DNA from: Cranoglanis bouderius
Taxonomy: Eukaryota; Chordata; Actinopteri; Siluriformes; Cranoglanididae
Direction: 5' to 3'
Assembly: GCA_023630585.1 (NCBI GenBank)
Contig: CM042542.1
Coordinates: forward strand, 21,611,011 to 21,675,010
DNA length: 64,000 bases
Positions 32,480 through 45,498 of this stretch are shown one piece after another; positions within the stretch are counted from its first letter, which is position 1; each line of letters opens with the position of its first letter. Under the pieces are notes generated by a model. It did not search any database and was not told the origin of the DNA. It worked only from the letters and a program-made list of their open reading frames with translations. The translations under genes and the position numbers were made by a program.

Positions 32480-35400
32480 TCATATGTTTAGTTTAAAACC
32501 CTCATCATCAGGTTCACATATAAGATCATCAACACCCCAAACATAGAAAAAAGAATTCACATCTTTCACAAGTTGATAAAAAACATATTCTATAGTTAAC
32601 CTCTTCTTTATAAAACCCTTCACCATTAGTACTGGATCAACTCCTCCTCTTCCTTCTACTTTATTTTTCCTTGTGCACCATATCGCCAGCTTTGCAACAC
32701 CATATAAAAAGTTAAGTAAAACCACTTTTTGTTTGTTTTTCACACAGTATTTTGGACCAAAAATAAATAATGCTCGATTAAAGCTACCTGTGAACTGTAA
32801 ACCCCAAGTTTTCACTAAATCTAAAATCCGATCTAAACGAGGACACTCAATAAAAACATGAAAAACAGTTTCAGGGACTCCACAGAAGGGACAACCCTCC
32901 TCATGTGAAGGGTTCAGGTGTGCTAAGTGTCTATTTGTGGCTAATATCCCATGTACAGTTCTCCACTGGAGATCTCCAACCTTCTTTTTGATGGGTCTTT
33001 TGTACAGGGATCTCCAGCTACCTTTCGGGGAAGAGCCTGGATCCAGCACCTCTGTCCATCTTGTGTTCCTTACATCCTTGAGGCATTGATAATTGATAGA
33101 CTTTACACAAGCTCTGTAGAGAGTTTTCCTGCTTAGGTCACTGAAAGGTTGTAGTTTGGGGATATCCATGGATAGTAATTTTCCAACATCCTCTTGCCAG
33201 CCCTCTTTATTCAGAGAGACTTGGAGTTCAGGAAAGTGAGGAGGTTCGTTTGTATTCTCAATGGGTGTGTCATTCAGAAAGTCTTTTACTGGAGCAGGAA
33301 GACCAGCCTCCAAGTCATCAAGAATATGTTGAGCGAGACGCACTGATTTAAAGCCTGCCTTCGCAGCCAATTCTTCAGGCGTCAACCAGCTCACTTTCTT
33401 CCTCAGATGACCTATCTTTGAGAAGCCTGCTTTCATCAATGCAGTCCTGATGGTAGTTGAGCGCAGCATCTCAGTGGTGATGGGCGGGTTGAAGAACAAA
33501 GGCTCTTCAAACAGCCACCGGGTGGGTCTTTCCCATTCCCTCGAAAAGGAGAGGGTCTGTCTCGCTTGTAGAGCACTCTGATAGAACGCTGTGAGTCCTT
33601 CCAAGTCCACGCTCTCTAGACGCAGGGTAAAAAGGTGTTTGTCTAGACCCAATCTCCCAGCTTTGTACAACAGTGCACATGCCACATCCATCCACTGGTG
33701 ATGTTGATGGTATAGGAGACGCTGTACTGCTTGTAGACGAAAGACCGCCACTCTACTGAAAATGTCAATCAGCCCTTGTCCTCCTTCTTGGACTGGGAGG
33801 TAAAGGGCAGCAGCTCTTAGCCAGTGCTGTCCTGACCAAAAGAAGTTCACAATAGTCCTTTGAATTTCCTCTATCAGAGTTCTTGGTGGATTTAGAACCA
33901 TGAATCTGTGCCAGAGCATTGAAGCAATGAGGTTGTTTACTACCAGGACTCTTCCCCTATATGATAGCTGGGGTAGTAGCCATGTCCATTTAAGTAGCTT
34001 AGCACGCACTGTCTCAATCAGGCCCTCCCAGTTTTTCATTTTGTATTCAGTTTTTCCGAGGTATACTCCAAGGCATTTCATACCTGTCTTTCCCCACTGA
34101 ATGTTTTCTGGGAGATCCGGTGGGTTGCTCCTTTTGGGGCCGTACCATAGTGCCTCTGTTTTCTGCCAGTTGAGTTTTGCTGACGAAGCTCGCTCGTAAA
34201 CTCTCAGAGCATTGATCAAGGCTTGGATATCCTGTTTTTCTTGGATTATCACAGTGATGTCATCGGCATAAGCTGAAAGCTTAATGGCTTCAGCTCTCAT
34301 GCTCCCTCTGATAGACATCCCTATTAGATTTGTCCTCAGTAAACAAAGCAGAGGTTCTATTGCCAGACTGTATAGTTGACCAGACATTGGACAACCTTGT
34401 CTGATCCCTCTCTTGATTTGAATTGGGACGCTAAGCCCTCCTCCAACTTTAACCATGGATGTAGCATCTGTGTATAAAATTTTGATCCATGATAAAAAGT
34501 AGCTACCAAACCCATAACACTCCAGAGCTTTAAATAGATACTGATGGTCCACACGGTCAAAAGCTTTCTCCTGGTCAAGTGAAAGCAGTCCCACATCGAC
34601 ACTGTATGCTTCACTGTAGTCTAAAATGTCCCGTATTAAAAACAAATTATCATAAATGGACCTTTTTGGTATACAGTATGATTGGTTTTTGTGTACTAAC
34701 ACATCAAGAACCCCTTTAAGTCTGTTTGCTAAAACCTTGGACAGAATTTTGTAGTCGGAACATAAAACAGCAACTGGTCTCCAGTTTTTGAGCAGACACA
34801 GGTCTCCTTTTTTGGGGAGTAAGGAGAGAACAGCACGTTGACAGCTTTTTGGGAGTATTTTAGCTTTAAAACTTTCTTGTAAAACTTCATAAAAGTCTTT
34901 GCCTATGGTTCCCCAAAAGGATTTGTAGAATTCGATAGGTAGTCCATCGATTCCTGGTGCTCGGCCCGAGGACAGCTGATGCACTGCTGTTGTGACTTCC
35001 TCAAAAGTCAGTTCTGAGTCCAGAAGCTTTTTGTGTTTTGTATCCAGCACAGGCAGGTTTTTAAAAAGTTCATCTGAACATTGTTTTTCTGTGAGTTCTT
35101 TAGCATATAAGGCTGAGTAAAAATCAACAGCTAGTCTTCTCATCTCCACCGGGTCTGAGGTAACACTTCCATCAGATCTTCGTAAAACATGCATAAAATT
35201 ATTAGCAACACTCTTTTTTTCCAGGTTAAAAAAGTAGGATGTAGGAGCATCCATGTCACGCACAGAGGTAAAACGTGCTCTAATAATCGCTCCTTTGGCC
35301 TTTTCTTGTAAAACCCTTCTTAATTCGTGTCTCTTCTGAATAATATTTTTCTGCATATTTACATTGTTTTGTTCAATTAAGGTGTTTTGGATAGCTGTGA

Positions 35401-36360
35401 TATCCAGTTCTAGATTAGACACTGCTTGTTTAACCTTAGCTGAAGTGTGTGACATAAACTGTTGGCAGAAGAGCTTTATCTGAGCCTTTCCCACCTCCCA
35501 CCACTGGAGAAGGTTTTCATACTCTTTCTTTTGGTTTGCCCAGCACCCCCAAAAAACGTAAAATTCTCATTAAAATCCAAATCTTGGGTTAACTTTGTAT
35601 TAAAACGCCAATAAAAATACTGTGGTTTTGTTTGTGATACAGTTACATGTGCTGTGATGAGGTGATGATCAGAGAACCCACAAGGCGTAATGCATGTACT
35701 TATGACTCTATTGCGCAGAGTGTTATTCATATAAAAGCGATCCAGGCGTGCAGCACTAACTCTCCCTGCTGCCACTTTAAGCCAACTGTATTGTCTTACA
35801 CTTTTATTCTTTTCTCTCCATACATCCACCAGCCCTGTCTGTGTAATTACTTCCTCTAAAGTTTTAGCAGATAAAAGATGAGGTTCTTCACTGTTTCTAT
35901 CGAGAGTAAAATCAAGTGTGCAGTTAAAATCCCCACCAACAACCAGAAAGACATCTTGTGTGAAAGAAGCAAATTTATCATTGAGAGTTTTAAAAAGTCT
36001 GATTTTTTCTCTTCCGGTATTCGGAGCATAAATATTAATAAATACAAATTCCATGTCTTTTATTTTTGCCTTGACCATGAGCAAACGCCCATTTTCCACC
36101 TCATTAACAGTTAAAATCTTTACATTTAATCTAGGAGAGAAAAGTATTGCCACCCCTGCACTGAGATTGGTCCCGTGACTGAGGAAATACTCTCCCTCCC
36201 ACCGTAAACCCCAATCTACTTCATTACTCACATCACTGTGAGTTTCCTGTAAAAATATTACATTTAAATCTTTCAGGGTTATATATTCTTTTAGTAAAAC
36301 CCATTTATTATTATCTCTAACCCCATTTATATTTAAGGACCCGAGTCTTAAGATGTCCAT
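32480..36360 (-). pseudogene. LINE B ORF2 (endonuclease-reverse transcriptase), one frameshift
   Basis: Endonuclease domain at 35476-36360 with SLNINGV, LQETHSD, GGDFN and SDHHL. The remaining 1004 residues (32480-35494) are open. The RT has SGRAPGIDGLPIEFY, LDQEKAFDRVDH, RGIRQGCPMSG and catalytic AYADD (about 34259-34272). The C-terminal finger CPFCG...HVFIEC is at about 32850-32900. The two parts differ by a single-base indel in a homopolymer run at 35546-35556 (five C then six A on the plus strand). Total length, about 1290 residues, suits a complete Tx1-like ORF2. Either a very recent lesion or a sequencing error separates this copy from a full enzyme. Confidence 0.92.
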
Positions 36361-36437
36361 GATAAAAGAGGGTAGGATGATAGTAAAGACAGTTGTAATA
36401 GGAAGCAGAACAGAGAGAAAGAGATCCCCATGTGCAC

Positions 36438-37663
36438 TTATTTAGGTGTACCTTTACCTTTAGTCTTGACCGATTTTTTCTTTTTTCTGACTGCTGTTAG
36501 GTATTTTTTCAGTCTGAATCTTTTCAGTAGTGGTAACTCATCTAAGCTGCTTTCCTTACGTGCTTTCTTGACCGATAGTATGAACTTGTCTAGGTCTGGA
36601 AAAAACTTCACTAGTTCAACACTCTTCCCCTTAGTTTCATCCAGGAAGGCATTAATCTGATCCACTGTGTATAAATCACTATCAGCATCATCATCTTCAG
36701 TAACTGAATCATCATCACGGAAACTATCTTCAGTTACTTCTGAAACTGTGTCCATTTCATCACACTGTTCTTCATACATCTTAGCTTCCGGATCAGCCTC
36801 ACTACAGACAGAGGAGTTATTGCTCTGATCCACACACTTTCCAGCATCACTGCAGCCTGGCTGCTCATCATCAGCACTATGCACATTATTATCAGCAGCA
36901 TTCTCTAGATTATCAGCAGCATTCACATTATTGTCAGCCACATTTGCATTTGTTTCAGCCACATTTGCTCTTACCTTTATGTTATTATCACTCTGCACCT
37001 TCACCTGGTCAGGATCCTTCACTGTATCCTCCTGTTCTGAGCTGTGTTCTCCTGTTACAGGTGGGCCTTGCTGATCAGCAGCACGCGCTTTAGGCGGGCA
37101 AGTAAAGCGCTTGTGTCCGATATCCCCACATTCAAAACAGCGCAGACTTTCAGTGCTGGCGTACACCATGTAGGAGTTTTCTCCACTAGTGACCCGGAAA
37201 GACACCTCCAGGGATTTATTGGGAGAGTTGAGGAACATGTACACCTGTCTCCTGAATGACAGGACATGTTTAAGTGTGGCGTTTTTACAGCCTAGCGGGA
37301 TCATTTTCATCGCTCCAGTGATTTTCCCGAATCTGGTCAGCTCTTTGACGATGGCCTCGTTAGTGATAAATGGGGGGACGTTTGAGATGGTGATTTTAGA
37401 GGCCGGGGTGGATAAAGGTGTAACTGCCACATACGTCTCCTTCACCCATATACCACTCCCAATTAACCCGCTGACCAGATTCTCGGTTTTCAGGAAGATC
37501 ACGAACGCTTTGTTCATTCTGGAGGCCGAGTTGATGTTATCATGGCCCACCTGTTCTCCTACAGTGAGGAGAACATCTTCGATAGATGCGCTCACCTCCA
37601 GAACACACCTAATCCCATTCCGGAGGGAGAGAGGCGACGCCCCCCCAAAGGGGTAGACGCCAT
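36438..37663 (-). CDS. LINE B ORF1 protein with one CCHC knuckle
   Basis: An open frame of about 400 residues after discarding the microsatellite-encoded CVCVCV prefix. It has an RRM-like segment (SNVPPFITNEAIVKELTRFG), a single C-X2-C-X4-H-X4-C knuckle CFECGDIGHKRFTC (about 37098-37140), a repeat of NNVNAADN-type units, an acidic stretch and a basic C-terminus. The role is binding of the element's RNA. The start is uncertain: an ATG at 37661-37663 is in another frame and a seven-C run at 37639-37645 could hide an indel. Confidence 0.8.
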
Positions 37664-37669
37664 GTCGCC

Positions 37670-37675
37670 ACACAC

Positions 37676-37728
<53 letters not shown>
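37670..37728. repeat. (AC)n microsatellite at the 5' end of LINE B
   Basis: Nearly pure AC repeats with one CG interruption, in direct contact with the first bases of LINE B. It may be target DNA or an expanded tail. Confidence 0.95.
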
Positions 37729-37729
<1 letters not shown>

Positions 37730-37905
37730 GCTTACCTTACACACACAATGGAGAAATCTCTCTCTTTTCAATGTAACGTGTAATTATATGTAATTATTCC
37801 ATGTCTAAATAGTGTGATGTTATTTTGTTTACATATATTGTGTGTTTATGTAACTAACCTTAATGATTTTAGATAGTTTTAATTTAGCATGTCATTTTAA
37901 ATGTG

Positions 37906-39240
37906 TGTAACCAGGTTTTATTTGTAATATTCTGTACAAATCCATCGAATTTGGTATGTAGTTAATCATCTCGAGATACCCAGATTGATTATGCATATCA
38001 TATTGCAATGGGATACATTATTTCATGCTTTCTCCTAATTTCATTTATAACACGGTATAAACCGGCTCCTCCCTGGACATTTAAATTAGGGTCCGAGACC
38101 AGACAAAGAGAGTTCATCCGGACATGCAAACCCAACTTCCTGATTGGCCCATAGCCCAAAGAGGCGTGTGTGCCTCTTCACTCAAGTTAGAGTTCACTCT
38201 TCTTCACTCAAGTTAGAGTTCACTTGTCACTCTTCTACTTCACTTCTACAGTCCTTCCGGTTTCTCTCCCCCGGGGCCACGTGCCCCGGGAAGAGGAAAC
38301 CAGGATCTCTCTCTCTCCTGGACAAAGGATGCAACTACCCCATGGCCGACGGCCTTTTCAAACGGCACGACGAACCAGCAAACTCTACACGACCTCGCAC
38401 AAACTTTCAAAACCGAAGCAATGCAAGTATAGTTAATGATCTATATCTGCGTTTAAGATTGGACCCCTGTGTTACAGGAGATTTAAGTTCGTGCTGGTTC
38501 TGAAAAAGGCTAAATAGTTGTGTTTTTGTCTGCTTCCCTTTTATTTCATTTCTTCCTCTCTATCCCTTTTCTCTCCCTGTATATAGATGTGTATATATGT
38601 ATGTTTTGCTTAGAGTTAGTCGTGTGTATCCATAGTTACATCTAGTTATTAAAATCTATTATCCCATGCTTGATTTTCTCTGTTTTGGTCACGTAATGAG
38701 TCAATTAAACGCTGCAATCTCGATTATCCGCTCTAATCTTTAATAATAAACTTTGTGAGTTAATTCTTCCTGGCCAGAAGGATAAACTCACTCTTTAGAG
38801 TTCATAAAGCTGATCTAGACCACATACATAGTCATAATTAATTATAATCCGTTGTAGTTAATTATCTATATGTATATGTGCACATACATGAATTCCCTTT
38901 CATGGCTGATGTATATTTATAACTGGTCACAACACGCGTTGATTAGATATATAGATATATTTCACGCCATTCGAGCTAATTCCTTATATAAATTGGAGAA
39001 TACATTTAAACGTGTTAAACATCTTTTAATTTGTTACGTAAATCGTAACTGGTGGAGAATATTTTTAAACGTTGCAGATTCATCCAAGTTACTGCACATT
39101 CTGGTAGATAACGTGGGCACGCTTTAAATCTCGTCTCCTTTAAAAAGGTGCGTTGAATCCAAGCGTGCGCTTCTGTTTCGTTTCATGTTTAAAGTTGATC
39201 CATTACATTATTCTGGTGTAAAAGAATAATGCTAGTAATG
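37906..39240 (+). mobile_element. LTR and leader of a related provirus, plus strand
   Basis: A possible LTR start TGTAACCAGG is at 37906. The U3-like part 38020-38285 is shared with 14031-14293. The segments around CATAGTTACATCTAGTTATTAAAATC, AATAATAAAC and CCCTTTCATGGCTGATGTATATTTATAA (38610-38990) are diverged counterparts of the LTR at 18600-19000. TGGTGGAGA at about 39053 and GCGTTGAATCCAAGCGTGCG at about 39150 correspond to the primer-binding site and leader of the large provirus. No gag follows. Confidence 0.65.
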
Positions 39241-39454
39241 CTTTTGATTCGTTACATCAAGCTGATTTTGTTTGTAAAGCACATTTAGAAATACTAAAGT
39301 GTTGACCAAAGTTCTGTTTATTACATTAATAAAATAAAGTAACAAATTGATAAAAAAAAGTTCTTGAAATAGATTAGAAATAAAAGAAAGACACATCACA
39401 CACCTTTCTTTCTCATACCAGTCAATAATCGTGACAAATTGGAGTAAGCACTTT

Positions 39455-39455
39455 G

Positions 39456-39519
<64 letters not shown>
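39455..39519. repeat. (ATCT)n microsatellite
   Basis: About 16 tetranucleotide units, upstream of the gas8 exons. Confidence 0.95.
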
Positions 39520-40503
39520 CTTTTACTTTGGTATCATTGTTACTAAGCAATCAGACCAATGAGTCAGTCATAACTCCTCACCTATTTGGATCTCTGATTG
39601 ATCTCAGCTTTATTCTGATCCCTGCGTGTCATTATAGCTCTTCATTCTCACTCTGACTGTCTAATTACAGGAGCGAGAGGCTGACATGAAGAAGAAGGAG
39701 GAGATGTTGGAGAAGGAGATGGCCGAGGTGCTGCAGCAGAACAAGTGTCTGATGGAGCCACTGCAGAAAGCCACGCAGGAAGTGTCAGAGCTGCAGAAAC
39801 AGTTCGCCAACTATAAGAAGGTCAAAGCCTCACTGGTGGTATGCGTCTCTTTTAATCTCAGTCTGCACTGAAGTTGCATCATCACTTTCACTGTTAAATT
39901 ATCCTTCCATTATTGCATACTACATTCACATTTAGTAAGCTTATATTATGTATTAAGGAATAACACCCTTGGAGGTGTGCTGTTATAGGAAAATAATGAA
40001 TGACAAGGTAGTGTGCTGAAGTGGAGTTACTGTTACTGATTATTTTCCAATAACAGCATGTCCTGAAGTGTTTTATTCCTCTCACACCACAGCAACTTAA
40101 AAACTACAGTTTTTCTATTTATTACAGAGCCACACATTATACTCTATAAACTCTTGTTAATAGTTACATGTAATATTATGGAACATCTGAGAAACATGTT
40201 AACATATTAAAACGAGTGCATTCATATAAATCTGTTTTTTATTAAAATAGATAATTAATCAACACCTTCTGACCAATCAGAATTGAGAATTAAACAGCGC
40301 TGTGGTCTAGAAGTTACTGAGATATCGTGATATATTGTGTGTTTGAGAGGGTTACTGTGTGTGTGAGGACTAAACACACCACGATTTCTAAGTGATCCCG
40401 TTTCATTCCTCTGTCAGGGAATGAAAGCATGTCTCAATGTGTCAGATAAGGAACTGAAGGACCTGAAATGGGAGCATGAAGTGCTGAAGCAGAGGTTCAG
40501 TAA

Positions 40504-40565
<62 letters not shown>

Positions 40566-41403
40566 TCCTAAGTTATTTAAGGCATAACTTTGATCAAAAT
40601 CCCCTGTCTCTCATTTCATGGTCGTCAGGTGCAGCAGGAACGCAATGAAATGTACCAGAAGTTCACCAAGGCCATCCTGGAGGTGCAGCAGAAGAGCGGC
40701 TTTAAGAACCTGCTTCTGGAGAGGAAACTGGATGACTTACAGACACCCTGGAGAAGAAAGAGGCACAGCTTAATGAAGCTGCCTCCAATTTAGAGCCCAG
40801 TGGCCTGAACGTGATCACTCACAATCTGGAGGTACTGCTGATTACTAAACCTGCTCTCTGATGAAGGAAACAGAACCTCGAAACCCAGGAAGTTTAGGCG
40901 TCGTCTCAGAAATTAAGGTACCAGATTGTACTTTTCCTTGTTGTTGGGGTGGAACCACCAAGGGTCCCTTTATTATGCATGTTTTACCTGTACATGTAAA
41001 TGTAGTCTAGATTTAATATAGCTTAAGGTACATTACTGAACCTTAAGGACCACTTACAGTATGTCCCTTACAGCTACACCACATGGACCCTTGACAGTAG
41101 CACCCCAGCCACAAGGAAGAGTACAGTTTGGTACCTTTATTTCTGAAAGTGTGCATTTAATTCCTATTCAACAAGAATTATCAAAAAGTAACAGGATTAT
41201 AAATACAAAAAAACCCTACAATAGCTTGTATGTATTTTAGCTACACAGGTGGTTAAGACACACCCACATGAGACAATACAGTAGAATCTGCTTACAAATG
41301 TGAAACCTAACCCTGGTGGCAGGATTTGAAGAACGCTCTTAAAGATTTTTAGTCTAAAAGCTTGTTTTCTCCCCCAGGCAGATAACAACCTGCTGAGGAC
41401 ATA

Positions 41404-43018
41404 CAGTTACAACCAAAATTGTTCAACCCCCATTGCAAATCAGGTTTATTGTCAAAATTTACAGACTTTCAGCTGTTTGCAACGAACAAATCAAACAAAA
41501 GCAATTGAAATAGTTCAACACAATGAATGCTTCAAGTGGTTTCCCCAAATTCAACTGAAAATGCAACTTATAATGAATTCTCCAGTCTCAAAATTATTCA
41601 ACCCCCTGAATAGAATCCCTCACAACAGCACGAATATGCAAAACAGGTGTTGTCTCAAGCACCCCTGATGCGACTTATCAAGGGCTTCATTAGTTGCACC
41701 AGGTGTGCTTGAGCTGGAACACATGAAATACCTGAACTGGCTAGGGGCAGAAAATACATGAAATACCTGAACTGGCTAGGGGGTTGCTGAGTGTCATGTT
41801 TGACTGCATGCTAGAAATATGGCTAGGTCAAAAGAATGGTCCAAAAAGTTAAGAGAAGAGATCATCGCCCTTCACAAACAAGGAACAGGATACAAAAAGA
41901 TAGCGAAGGCACTGAATGTTCCTAGAGACACCGCTGGAAGTTCAAAGTTAAGGGAACAGTGGTTACACTACCTGGACGGGGCAGAAAAAGGAAGCTATCA
42001 ACAGCTGCAACCAGATTTCTGAGAAGGCAGGAAAAACCCTCAAGTTACTGCAAAAGACCTGCAGCAAGACTTGGTGGCAACCTCAGTGTCTGAGGTTTCA
42101 GTGAGCACTGTATGGCGCGTACTAAATGCAGAAGGTTTCCATGCCAGAACTCCAAGACCTACAACCACTACTGACCCAAAAGCACAAGAAAAGTTGCTCA
42201 AAATCATATAAATAAGACACAGAAGTTTTGGGATTCAGTTCTGTGGAGCGATGAAACAAAACTGGACCTTTTCAGCATGATGGATCAGCGGTATGTCTGG
42301 AGGAAGACATACGCTGAAAAGAACATTCTGTCCACAGTCAAGCATGGTGGTGGCTCGGTGATGCTCTGGGGCTGCCTTGCATCCTCTGGCACTGGAAACC
42401 TGCAGCGTGTGGAAGGCAAGATGGATTCATTGACATCAGGAATTCCTAAGAGAAAACGTCATGCCATCTGTGAGGAAGCTGAAGCTTGGGGCTCATTGGA
42501 CCTTCCAACAGGATAATGATCCCAATCATACCTCAAATTCCACCAAGGCTTGGTTGCAGAAGGTGTCCTGGAAGATTCTACAGGGCCATCACAGTCACCT
42601 GACTTGAACCCCATAGAAAATCTCTGGTGGGATTTGAAGAAGGTGGTTTCAGCACGGAAATCCAATAATGTTACTGAACTGGAGGCCATTGCTCATGAGG
42701 AACAGGCTAAGATTCCTCAGGAACGCTGCCAGAAGCTGGTGTCTGGATATGCATCTCGTTTGCAGCAGGTCATAACAGCAAAAGGGTCTCTACTAAGTAC
42801 TAGAGATGCTTGCCATAAAGGAATTGAATAATTTTGAGACTGGAGAAGTCATTATAAGTTGCATTTTCAGTTGAATTTGGGGAAACCACTTGAAGCATTC
42901 ATTGTGTTGAACTATTTCAATTGCTTTTGTTTGATTTGTTCATTGCGAACAGCTGAAAGTCTGTAAATTCTGACAATAAACCTGATTTGCAATGGGGGTT
43001 CAATAATTTGGATTGCAA
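41404..43018 (+). mobile_element. Tc1-like transposon inside a gas8 exon
   Basis: Terminal inverted repeats of about 200 bases (41404-41612 and 42825-43018) share TTGCAAATCAGGTTTATTG and GACTTTCAGCTG. An inner direct repeat of TTATTCAACCCC gives an IR/DR arrangement. TA at 41402-41403 and 43019-43020 is the target duplication, located in the tyrosine codon of LLRTYEAKL. The right terminus lacks the final two or three bases of the left one. Confidence 0.93.
41819..42831 (+). pseudogene. Tc1-like transposase, broken
   Basis: The N-terminal helix-turn-helix part starts MARSKEWSKKLREEIIALHK, with GYKKIAKAL. The catalytic core has WSDETKLDLF (about 42241), the GGGSVMLWGCLASSGTG segment, DNDPNHTS (about 42512) and SPDLNPIENLW with the third acidic residue (about 42596-42630). 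At least three frameshifts or stops, around 41925-42020, 42200 and 42470-42550, prevent a full protein of about 340 residues. Confidence 0.88.
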
Positions 43019-43144
43019 TATGAAGCTAAACTGAAGGCTTTCGGCATCCCCACAGACGACATGGGCTTTAAACCTCTGGAGAGCAGCTTAGTGAAGCAGA
43101 CCCTAGGTCAGGAACCAGACGGTCTGGTGTCTGCTCCTCTCTAA

Positions 43145-44246
43145 CCTCACTGCCTTAAACATGTACTTTCACATCAGCCATAATGCCCTGGGACTCGTCT
43201 CATATTCATCCTACAACAACAAAAATGTTGCTATCTCTCTCACTCTTACTTTCTCTTTTATGAAAGAAGGAATTTTAAATTAATCCCAATAAATATTGGA
43301 AAAAGAAATACTTTACTGTCCTAGCACCTGTTTACTTACCACTTTATTAGGAACACCCTACAAAGGGATGCACGTGGTCCGTAACAATATTCAGATGTAC
43401 TTACTACTTACATTCTAGCTGTAAGCTGTGGCATTCACATGATGCTTGGCTGGTATTAAGTGCCCCAGTGGGCTCCAAAAACATTCCCCATGCCATTACA
43501 CCGGTTGGGTCCATGGATTCAATCTGACCCTATTTCTTTTCAGAAGAACATCCTCTAAAGTCACTGTAGTACTGAAGTACTTAAGTGCAACGTTTCAACA
43601 TATAATCTAAAGCTGAAATAATTTATGGATTGATGGTATTTGCAGATCATTTTACTTTGTCTAGGTATCAGTTGACCATGCATGTGAATAAGGCTAGTGG
43701 ACTATTTAAGCCATCATTTCTTCTTCTGGTTTTATTATAATTACAGTAACTGAAGCAGGATTAGCATGGGGAACATTTCATTAAAGCAGTTCTGGTATTT
43801 TAGACATCAAATCTGTTTGTACTAAAGTTTCTGCTTCAGAAAACAGATACTTTTATAATTGTAGTGGATGTATACAATATATCGGTGTATATTAATTAAT
43901 GTCATACATTAGCTTATTGTTACACAGTATTTAGGTGTTTAATGCTTACCGTGGTCATGTACAGTATTTAGTTTGGTGTTTCGTGCCACCTGGTGGACAA
44001 TATGGACACATTTAATCATCTGACTTCCAAATTTAGCTGCTTCTTATTTCCCCCAGGTTACTCTGTAATAATTCTTAAAGAACTGTCTTGTATTTAAAAA
44101 TAGTTTTTTTTTTTTGTAACATTTTAAGATGTTTCAGATATTTTCTTTATTTTTTCGCTTAAAATCGGTTGAAATGTTTCATCTTAACAAAACTATTGCA
44201 ATTACAGGTAAGTCGTCTCATGACAAAAAGATTTATGTGCATCCAA
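43145..44246. other. gas8 3' flank and a dispersed repeat
   Basis: An AATAAA at about 43288-43293 could be the former gas8 polyadenylation signal. From about 43331 (ACCACTTTATTAGGAACACC) to about 43560 lies a dispersed repeat with the start typical of a common non-autonomous fish DNA transposon. Nothing else was recognised. Confidence 0.5.
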
Positions 44247-44249
44247 GTT

Positions 44250-44640
<391 letters not shown>

Positions 44641-44887
44641 GATGTATCTAAGTTTGGATAAAGGTATTAAAACACACACACAATTGTCTTATATTCATTG
44701 TAAGGAAATTCTATTGACAAAATATTATACTGCAACTAACTGATGGTACACTACATCTAAATCTAATCTAATCTAATAATCTAAGTGTTATTTTTAATAC
44801 AATCTGCAGGTTTAAAAAAAAATCCTCTTGGCGGCCAGCCAAATGTCCCCACAAGGACAAAACTGTGAGTAGTAACACACACACACT

Positions 44888-44926
<39 letters not shown>

Positions 44927-45498
44927 TAGAGAAACTGAAGCATAAGAAGCTAGGCCTACAGTGTCGTGTAGTAGTAGTAGGTTTTTATTTTTATGTATTT
45001 ATTTTTTGAAAAGGGAATTTATTTGGTCTCATAAGTTTCTCCTGGATCAGAAAAAAATCTCAAAGCTTCTTAATCTCAGAATTCCTACTTACATTAGCAT
45101 CTTACATGTAAACAAAAAGTAATATAAAGTCTAAACAGCTTTCAGAATGAAAAACGTTCACCGTAGCTGAGCAGGAAGTGTGCTTTATTTTGATAGGCAG
45201 CAGCTGTTGGTGTCAGTGGGAGCTTCTCATTTCTTATTTGTCCATCCTCATTTCCTTTCCTCATTTCCTTTCCTTGCATTTGAGCTCCAACCCTTAGGAT
45301 GTGAGAGAAAGATGCAAGGATGAGGTGCGAGGAGAGAGGAATCTTTTAATTTTTTTATTGAACATAATGAACAAAGTATACATTTATAATGGCATTCGTA
45401 AATACAAATAAATGGATATTAAAGCAGGGCACATATTATTTGATTTTAAAAAAAAATCAAATTGAATCATGATGATTTATTTCTCTGCTTTTCTCCAG

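Larger units (their letters stand above)
32236..37663 (-). mobile_element. Tx1-like LINE 'B', nearly intact
   Basis: Minus-strand non-LTR element of about 5.4 kb with ORF1 (one CCHC knuckle) and ORF2 (endonuclease, RT, C-terminal finger). Its 3' end has a polyadenylation-like AATAAA at 32258-32263 and a short AAAAGTCAAAAG end rather than a long poly(A). It joins the (TC)n microsatellite of the retroviral LTR, on its own strand TCTCACGG. Its 5' end meets an (AC)n tract at 37670. No target duplication could be seen. Confidence 0.9.
39671..43144 (+). pseudogene. gas8 (drc4) 3' exons, disrupted copy
   Basis: Four exon pieces with GT-AG boundaries read as the C-terminal half of growth-arrest-specific 8 (dynein regulatory complex subunit 4), a coiled-coil axonemal protein. 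Exon 39671-39838 encodes LEKEMAEVLQQNKCLMEPLQ and more coiled coil. Exon 40418-40504 encodes KELKDLKWEHEVLKQRFSK. Exon 40629-40831 encodes VQQERNEMYQKFTKAILEVQ and FKNLLLERKL. The last exon (41378-41403 plus 43019-43144) encodes NNLLRTY, EAKLKAFGIP and GFKPLESSL, ending in TAA. Defects: a one-base deletion near 40740 (203 rather than 204 bases), no sign of the short exon expected between the last two, and a 1.6 kb Tc1 element inside the last exon. Exons for the N-terminal half are absent from the window; retroviral sequence lies upstream. Confidence 0.88.
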
